From positions 11,441,111-11,473,610 of the forward strand of contig NC_092576.1 of NCBI RefSeq assembly GCF_037975245.1: a stretch of 32,500 nucleotides of DNA. Reading direction: 5' to 3'. Made by a program: the position numbers and the translations under genes. A model generated the notes under the pieces. That model was not told the origin of the DNA. It saw only the letters and a list, made by a program, of their open reading frames with translations, and searched no databases. Source of the DNA: Apostichopus japonicus. Lineage: Eukaryota > Echinodermata > Holothuroidea > Aspidochirotida > Stichopodidae. Below are positions 26,813 through 32,500 of the stretch, piece by piece (the first letter of the stretch is position 1; the number at the start of each line of letters is the position of its first letter).

Positions 26813-27302
26813 ATAGATTTACTCCAACTGGGAATGGGTAGATGTATGAACCTTTATGGACGGGGGTGGGGGCAGGTTAAAGGGGGGTAGTAGGCGGATC
26901 CAATTGTTTTATGGAGGAATGGAGGGTGTTGTTGCGGTTTCGATGAATTTGACTCCCATGCAGGTACTTTGTCTCCCTCTGTCAGAAGAAAATCAAATCT
27001 CATTCTGGAGCACATTTGGACCATAAACGTATGTTTATGAATTATATCTAGTACTTTTATATAAGTACTTTTGAATTTTGGACAGAAGAAAACTAGAGGC
27101 TGGCAGGCGGTATGGGTAGGGTGGAGGCATGGCCCGTTCACTTTTCCTAAATACCATTAAACATGCAGTGAAAAGTACCCATATCCGTACTAGTGTCCAT
27201 CGCTTTACACTGTGTTACAATTGTTTTATTAGCTGTTCCTGGCAAAACTATTGATGAGCACATTTGTTCCGTTGTTATGACCATATGAAGTTTCGTATAT
27301 AT

Positions 27303-27303
<1 letters not shown>

Positions 27304-27383
<80 letters not shown>
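27304..27383. repeat. (TA)n microsatellite, long allele in copy 2
   Basis: About 39 TA units, versus about 12 at the matching site in copy 1. Confidence 0.95.
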
Positions 27384-27384
<1 letters not shown>

Positions 27385-27498
27385 CATCCATATCCCTATC
27401 TACCAATTCGTAACTAGATCTAATTTATAGTATGTTTATTTTCGTACACTTGTATTTTCCCCATTTATTCCCCATTTATTCCCTACTAACGCAAGTGC

Positions 27499-27506
27499 TG
27501 ACGTCA
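27499..27506 (+). promoter_or_regulatory. CRE-like palindrome TGACGTCA upstream of gene 2
   Basis: A perfect CREB/ATF consensus 255 bp before the ATG, next to three CCCCATTTATT-like repeats. Another TGACGTCA sits at 26168-26175, exactly at the duplication edge. Confidence 0.4.
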
Positions 27507-27753
27507 TCATCGGTATGTCATTATCGCTATTGTGACTTGTGACACAATTTCAAACCACCATTGTGACACCCAGATGCAGTGGCTTGCACAAGAACAATAA
27601 CGACTCTGCAAATTCCCTCCCACACATTTGCAACTGACATAATATGCCAATATATGCGTTTTAGTTTTTGGTTTATAATATACCAATATATTGTTGACTG
27701 AGGAAAAAGTGTGTACATTTGTTATTCGTGATATCTGGAACGACTTGAAAACA

Positions 27754-27772
27754 ATGAACCGTGCTATCGAAT
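27754..27772 (+). CDS. Gene 2 first coding exon (19 nt)
   Basis: ATGAACCGTGCTATCGAAT precedes the donor GTAAGT, phase 1. A-rich Kozak context (AAACAATGA). It combines with TA of the next exon to make a Leu codon. The same exon with one amino-acid change is found at 17087. Confidence 0.65.
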
Positions 27773-27944
27773 GTAAGTTTTTCCTTTACTAAAATGAAGT
27801 TGTTTTGCACGTGTTTTATTCTTTAAGATTTATTTGATGCTTATCCCAATTATACTTATAGCAACTCAAAACCTGATATACCTGTGACATGCGTTGCTGC
27901 TTACCAGGAAGATATAATCTTTACTACACTAAAAATTTGTTACT

Positions 27945-27993
<49 letters not shown>

Positions 27994-28017
27994 CAGTAAG
28001 CAAGTAAGCAAGTAAGC

Positions 28018-28056
<39 letters not shown>

Positions 28057-28333
28057 TAAGCAAGTAAGCAAGTAAGCAAGTAAGCAAGTAAGCAAGTAAG
28101 CAGGTAAGAAAGTAAGTAAGTAAGCAAGTAAGCAAGTAAGCAAGTAAGCAAGTAAGCAAGTAAGCAAGTAAGCAAGTAAGCAAGTAAGCAAGTAAGCAAG
28201 TAAGCAAGTAAGCAAGTAAGCAAGGAAGCAAGGAAGCAAGTAAGCAAGTAAGCAAGTAAGCAAGTAAGCAGGGAAGCAAGTAAGCAAGTAAGCAGGGAAG
28301 CAAGTAAGCAAGTAAGCAAGTAAGCAAGGAAGC

Positions 28334-28364
<31 letters not shown>

Positions 28365-31300
28365 CAAGTAAGCAAGTAAGCAAGTAAGCAAGTAAGCAAG
28401 TAAGCAAGTAAGCAAGTAAGCAAGTAAGCAAGTAAGCAAGTAAGCAAGTAAGAAAGTAAGCAAGTAAGCAAGTAAGCAAGTAAGCAAGTAAGCAAGTAAG
28501 CAGGGAAGCAAGTAAAGCAAGTAAGCAGGGAAGCAAGTAAGCAAGTAAGCAGGGAAGCAAGTAAGCAAGTAAGCAGGGAAGCAAGTAAGCAAGTAAGTAA
28601 GTAAGCAAGTAAGCAAGTAAGTAAGTAAGCAAGTAAGCAAGTAAGCAAGTAAGCAAGTAAGCAAGGAAGTAAGTAAGTAAGTAAGTAAGTAAGCAAGTAA
28701 GCAAGTAAGCAAGTAAGTAAGCAAGCAAGCAAGTAAGCAAGTAAGCAAGCAAGCAAGTAAGCAAGGAAGTAACACTTTTCGAGGGCTAACTGCATCATCT
28801 GCCTATTCCCTTTCGCTTCCCTTCTGTACATGAAAGAAGAAAAAGCTGTAAAGTGAAAAATATTGAATCTATAAGACATTTTAATGTCATTGTACACATA
28901 TGGTCATATGTACTAATAATATAATGTCTGTGTGAAGTCACTTATATTCTCCAACGTGGCAACTAAAGAACTTGACAGCGGTTGTTTGGTCACTATTGAA
29001 GTTGAACATTTCTCTTTTCCAAATGAGTCTTGAGTAATTGTTTTTATGTATGTATTTGTTTAAGATCCTACTGGAAGCAGGTACTCGCAAAGACGCCACC
29101 ATTCTCTTATCAAAGCCGCAAGCTGACCGAAGTCAGTCTCTTACATTTATATTTAACGTCCATGATTATGAATTGTTAATTGTCAACAACTCTGTAACTG
29201 GACGACATACCTATAATATTGGAGTGACTCGAACTCGGGACCCTATGATTGGAAGGCACCGGTGTTAACCACTGAGCTAACACTCATAAAACCTGGACAA
29301 CCTGGACATTTCATTGTCAACCTGGACATTTCCTTTTGACTGTCTCTCATCTGGGTTTGCCCAATACATGGTCCTTAATACTATAGCATCGTAACTATTG
29401 AGGAATAAATTACCAACTGACATTCACATTGGAGCAGTAAATAATACTTCAAAGGCTCCGTACATTTTGCTAGTAAATTGAGTGCCGATAGCTGTAGAGA
29501 ATGAGTACTAAATAAACACAAAAGGAGAAAGTATATGAATATGCAGATGTATATGAATATGTATATGAATAAACAAGTAATTTCGCTACTGTAATATCGG
29601 TTGTAATGGATATTATGTTTTTTTTTTATAATTATTTCACATAGTACAAGATTATCCTGTACAACCGATATTTATGCAGCCAGGTCGGTTACCAGGACAT
29701 CACCAGCGATACCCACCTGGGTATTACCCACATATCCAACCACAACAAGGTTTTGTAAGTGATTTTTCATTTTTTATGATAATGTCCAATACTAACAAGT
29801 CTCAATCCTTATTATGTAACAATTAGTTACGTGACCTTAAATTGTATAGAGGCCGAAATAGATCACAGTTGTACGGATGCCCATAAGCTTTAATAACTTG
29901 CTCCTTTCATAACCCCTCTCCCCGTGTACCAGGGCTGACACGGCCATTAAACCTTGTATGATATACTCGAAAGAGTTTCATGGCGAGTGTATCTGTCTTA
30001 ATTGAATATTAATGCAGGTCTCCGTTATTCGGTCTTCCAATTCGAGATTTGTCTGTACTACGAATCTCGAAAACGAAGATCGAAAAACAAAGACTACTTT
30101 ATTTCTTTTCAATTTTTCCAGTCTTCTTTCTTCGATCTTCGTTTAAGAGGTCTTCGTTTTAGACACATCCTTTGATAACCTTCCCGAGTTGTTAAGCAAA
30201 ATGTCTGTATGTGAGGGGAGAGGTTGGGGAGTGGTTGGGGGGCAGGAGAGGGTTCTTTTCCCGGCAACCCGAGGCGATGTATGATGGTGTGGGTTCATGC
30301 ATCCATCCAGGCAGGCAATGAATATTCAACAGATCCCTGTATATATCTTGTATTCCAGTATCCACCTGATAACCGCCAGGACCAAAACAGCTTTTGTAAA
30401 GATCTTTTCTTAGCCTTTGCCGCCATCTTAGTCATATTTTGTTGCTTTCCGATGGGATTGTGTTTTGGGATTCCAGCGATTTTCTGCATATTTCAGGTAA
30501 ATATCATCACTTAATTATACAATGTAAATTTATATGTCATTTATAATCAAAATACGTACTGGATGTGATATTGAATTAAATGATATCGGCCGCCGAAATT
30601 GTTACTTTCAGCTGAGGTTAAAGTATTACATTTAACTTGTCATTTCATATGGATCTAGAACTGTTTAAGATAGACCTGTTATAGTTTTAGTTATAGCCTG
30701 GGTTCCAGGTTTTGTTTATGCACTCAAAATATCTGCGGTGAATTATTCATCTGTGTTCGATATGATATTTTCTTATCCCATGGAGTGCAACTTACCTGGT
30801 ACTGAGGTGGATCCATGCATGAATTTATAAAGGAATGGGTGCGGCTTTGGGTTTGTTGAAATCGACTCCCATATGCATATGGAAGTCTGAAAGTCATCTC
30901 CCAGAAAGGTTAATATAATTCTTGAAGTCATATTGTATATTTATACTAAAAGGTCTAAACTATTTGTTATGTCTAGTTTGTGCTTATAACTATACTTTAG
31001 AAACTTTCAGCACTCCTGTTGACACAGGAGGGGATGAGGGGGGGGGGGGGGAGCTCACCAACACCCTCGGATCCGCGCCTGGTTATTGCACAAGAACAAT
31101 AGTTTATTATAAATCGATTGTACCTGGCGACCTTCATCATTTTAATAATCAAACTAGACTTGGGAAGGAATGTCGTTCTTCTCTCAAAATGTGCAACAAA
31201 TATAAAACTACACTTTATAGATGTTTTTAGTATGTTTACCTCTTACTATCCATGTCTTATAGGCCTATTTAATCTGTCATTTTTAGGGGAAATGGCAATA

Positions 31301-32500
31301 AACATGAATTTTATTTCCTATTGGCGTTGTTGCAACTGATTATATATCTAGTCAGGCTCCCGGGGTGTTTAGTAATATGGCTTTTGTTCTGATGCCTAGT
31401 TTGGACGGGTGCAAGGCAATAGTTGAGCCAGGTTTGTGATGCTCTTGCGCAATATGGCTTTTATTCTGATGCCTAAATTCCAGAGATGCAAAGCAATAGG
31501 TGAGCCAGGTGTGTGATGCTCTAGCGCAATATGGCTTTTGTTCTGATGCCTAGATTACACAGGTGCAAAAACAATAAGTGAGCCAGGTACGTGATGCTCT
31601 TGCGCAATATGGCTTTTGTTCTAATGCTAAGATTCCACTGATGCAATGCAATAAGTGAGCCAGGTGCGTGATGCTCTAGCGCAATATGGCTTTTGTTTTG
31701 ATGCAAAGATTCCACAGGTGCAAAGCAATAGGTGAGCCAGGTGTGTGATGCTCTAGCGCAATATGGCTTTTGTTTTGATGCAAAGATTCCACAGGTGCAA
31801 AGCAATAAGTGAGACAGGTGCGTGATGCTCTTGCGCAATATGGCTTTTGTTCTGATGCCTAAATTCCACAGATGCAAAACAATAGGTAAGCCAGGTGCGT
31901 GATGCTCTAGCGCAATGTGGCTTTTGTTCTGGTGCTTAGATTACACAGGTGCAAAACAATGGTTGAGCGAGGTGTGTGATGCTCTTGCGCAATATGGCTT
32001 TTGTTCTGGTGCTTAGACTACACATGTGCAAAGCAATAAGTGAGTGCGGTGTGTGATGCTCTTTCGCAATATGGCTTTTGTTCTACTGCTAAGATTGCAC
32101 AAGATGCAGAACAATGTGTGAGTCATGTGCGTGATTCTCTCACGCAATATGGTTTTCAAAGTAAGCATGTCTACTAACTTGCAGAGATAACTCATGAACT
32201 TATTAACAATATGCACGATATCATTTCTCGAAATGAGTAATATAAAACCCCTGCAGTATGCTCTTTATTTTAGGTCTTACTCACTATAAACACATCCGAT
32301 TTTGAATAAAAATTGTTACAATTTCTTTCCTTGCAGGCTAAAGATGAAGAGGCCAGAGGCAGCTTAGGTGAAAGTCAAAGAAGTAGACTGTATTCCCTCT
32401 CTATTTCAGCCATAGGATGCTGTGTTGGGTTACTCCTAACGATCGTTGTAGTAACTTACTATGCCCTTACTTATGAGGAGACAACACAGGACAGTACGTT
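27754..32500 (+). CDS. CD225/dispanin (IFITM-like) membrane protein, gene 2, 3' partial
   Basis: Proposed CDS: 27754-27772, 29645-29754, 30359-30496 and 32337 to beyond 32500. Phases 1, 0, 0 agree throughout. The first 143 residues are MNRAIEL, a Pro/Gln-rich cytoplasmic tail with PPGY at residues 30-33, TM1 with a Cys-Cys pair (exon 30359), the basic loop (AKDEEARGSLGESQRSR) and TM2 (SISAIGCCVGLLLTIVVV). The frame then continues into an acidic tail (TYEETTQDST) and leaves the window open. PPxY motifs in IFITM tails bind NEDD4-family ubiquitin ligases, and the CC pair is palmitoylated; both are transferred from the family. Location is probably plasma or endosomal membrane. The 3' exons are firm; the tiny first exon is supported by three paralogous copies. 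Confidence 0.75.
27944..28770. repeat. Tetranucleotide tract (AAGT/AAGC)n, about 830 bp
   Basis: It is built from GTAA and GCAA tetramers with rare variants (GGAA, an extra A at about 28515). Homogeneous GTAA blocks alternate with GTAAGCAA blocks. It lies in gene 2 intron 1. Long Leu-rich ORFs on the minus strand are artefacts of a 4-bp repeat open in all frames. Confidence 0.98.
28771..29104. other. Gene 2 intron 1, unique spacer
   Basis: AT-rich sequence without a recognised exon or repeat. Confidence 0.4.
29105..29287 (-). mobile_element. tRNA-derived SINE, copy 3 (inverted)
   Basis: Read on the minus strand it gives GTTAGCTCAGTGGTTAACAC, then GAGTTCGAGTCACTCCAA, the central CATGGACGTTAAATA and CTTCGGTCAGCTTGCGGC. 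It agrees with copies 1 and 2 up to GGCTTTGATAAG and then diverges, marking the conserved SINE body. Confidence 0.8.
29645..29754 (+). CDS. Gene 2 Pro-rich N-terminal exon
   Basis: The acceptor is a T-rich tract ending CACATAG; the donor is GTAAGT at 29755. Phase 1 to phase 0; 36 whole codons. It encodes PVQPIFMQPGRLPGHHQ, then RYPPGYYPHIQPQQGF. It aligns with the 3' part of exon B (PIF-QP and RYPPG-NPH) but lacks exon B's charged region. It carries a PPxY motif. Confidence 0.7.
30359..30496 (+). CDS. Gene 2 TM1 exon
   Basis: The acceptor is TATTCCAG and the donor GTAAAT; phase 0-0; 46 codons. YPPDNRQDQNSFCKDLFLAF continues into AAILVIFCCFPMGLCFG. It is the same exon as 17467-17601 with an additional Phe after CC and about nine substitutions concentrated in the membrane segment. 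Confidence 0.85.
31370..32160 (+). repeat. 77-78 bp minisatellite, about 10 copies
   Basis: Same unit and orientation as at 18475-19490, with GATGCTC starts near 31438, 31514, 31592, 31669, 31746, 31823, 31900, 31977 and 32054. It has about three fewer units than copy 1. Confidence 0.95.
32337..32500 (+). CDS. Gene 2 loop/TM2 exon (3' partial)
   Basis: Acceptor TTTCCTTGCAG, phase 0. It begins AKDEEARGSLGESQRSR, then TM2. It stays open through TYEETTQDST to the last base. The C terminus is unknown because the window ends; the frame relative to gene 1 shifts near position 32465. Confidence 0.8.

Larger units (their letters stand above)
26173..27828 (+). repeat. Segmental duplication block 1, copy 2
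   Basis: It matches 15527-17156 from CATCATGCGTATACTGTTGC onward. It carries MITE copy 5, a long TA tract, the CRE-like site and the gene 2 first exon. It lacks about 37 bp found in copy 1 (17004-17040). Confidence 0.9.
30078..32500 (+). repeat. Segmental duplication block 2, copy 2 (runs past the window)
   Basis: Collinear with 17184 to about 19850. The minisatellite inside is shorter here. Similarity still holds at the window edge (GGACAGTACGTT). Confidence 0.9.

Noticed and set aside
27940-28897. Minus-strand ORFs of 260-317 codons rich in Leu/Ala/Tyr/Thr, looking like a membrane protein
   Set aside because: They are read through a 4-bp repeat that lacks stops in all three frames. The pattern (LLAYLLTC) simply mirrors the tetranucleotide.

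Overview
The window looks like nuclear DNA from a marine invertebrate deuterostome. An echinoderm, possibly a sea cucumber, is my best guess. This rests on AT-rich sequence, short exons with GT-AG introns, abundant MITEs, SINEs and satellites, recurrent TAGGCCTA words, and a CD225/dispanin (IFITM-like) gene cluster. No bacterial, phage or CRISPR structure is present. The taxonomic call is inference only.

The functional core is a small cluster of CD225/dispanin genes, double-pass membrane proteins related to vertebrate IFITMs. Gene 1 (9369-19827, +) can be assembled as a 25-nt first coding exon, a charged, Pro-rich N-terminal exon, a TM1 exon and a CTM/TM2 exon. All intron phases agree (1, 0, 0). 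The N-terminal exon is duplicated upstream in a ~1.0-kb tandem duplication, and the extra copy has phase-1 ends that would splice in frame. Gene 2 (27754 to beyond 32500, +) has the same layout and runs off the window. A third first exon (17087-17105) is stranded inside gene 1. Gene 1 therefore looks like a fusion of the 5' half of one tandem gene with the 3' half of the next.

Two blocks are paralogous. 15527-17156 matches 26173-27828, and 17184 to about 19850 matches 30078 to the window end. In copy 2 about 2.25 kb lies between the blocks. It holds a long tetranucleotide tract, an inverted SINE and the Pro-rich exon of gene 2. By eye the coding exons differ more than the flanking introns, and most changes are amino-acid changing.

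Region by region: 1-282 is the C-terminal end of an unidentified gene. 2273-6122 is a composite non-autonomous DNA element with CACTC-type inverted ends, AGAGTGA palindromes, a nested 710-bp MITE with a perfect 9-bp target duplication, and a tandem array. 6123-9063 holds low-complexity DNA, two TTAA-flanked MITEs and a broken LINE 3' end with an ATT tail. 9064-19827 is gene 1, with introns full of MITEs, hairpins, SINEs and a 77-78-bp minisatellite. 19828-22180 is 3' flank. 22181-22521 is a candidate small secreted-peptide gene with a TATA box. 22522-26172 is mostly non-coding with minisatellites, one short ORF with a hydrophobic segment and a long TA tract. 26173-32500 is the second paralogous unit with gene 2.
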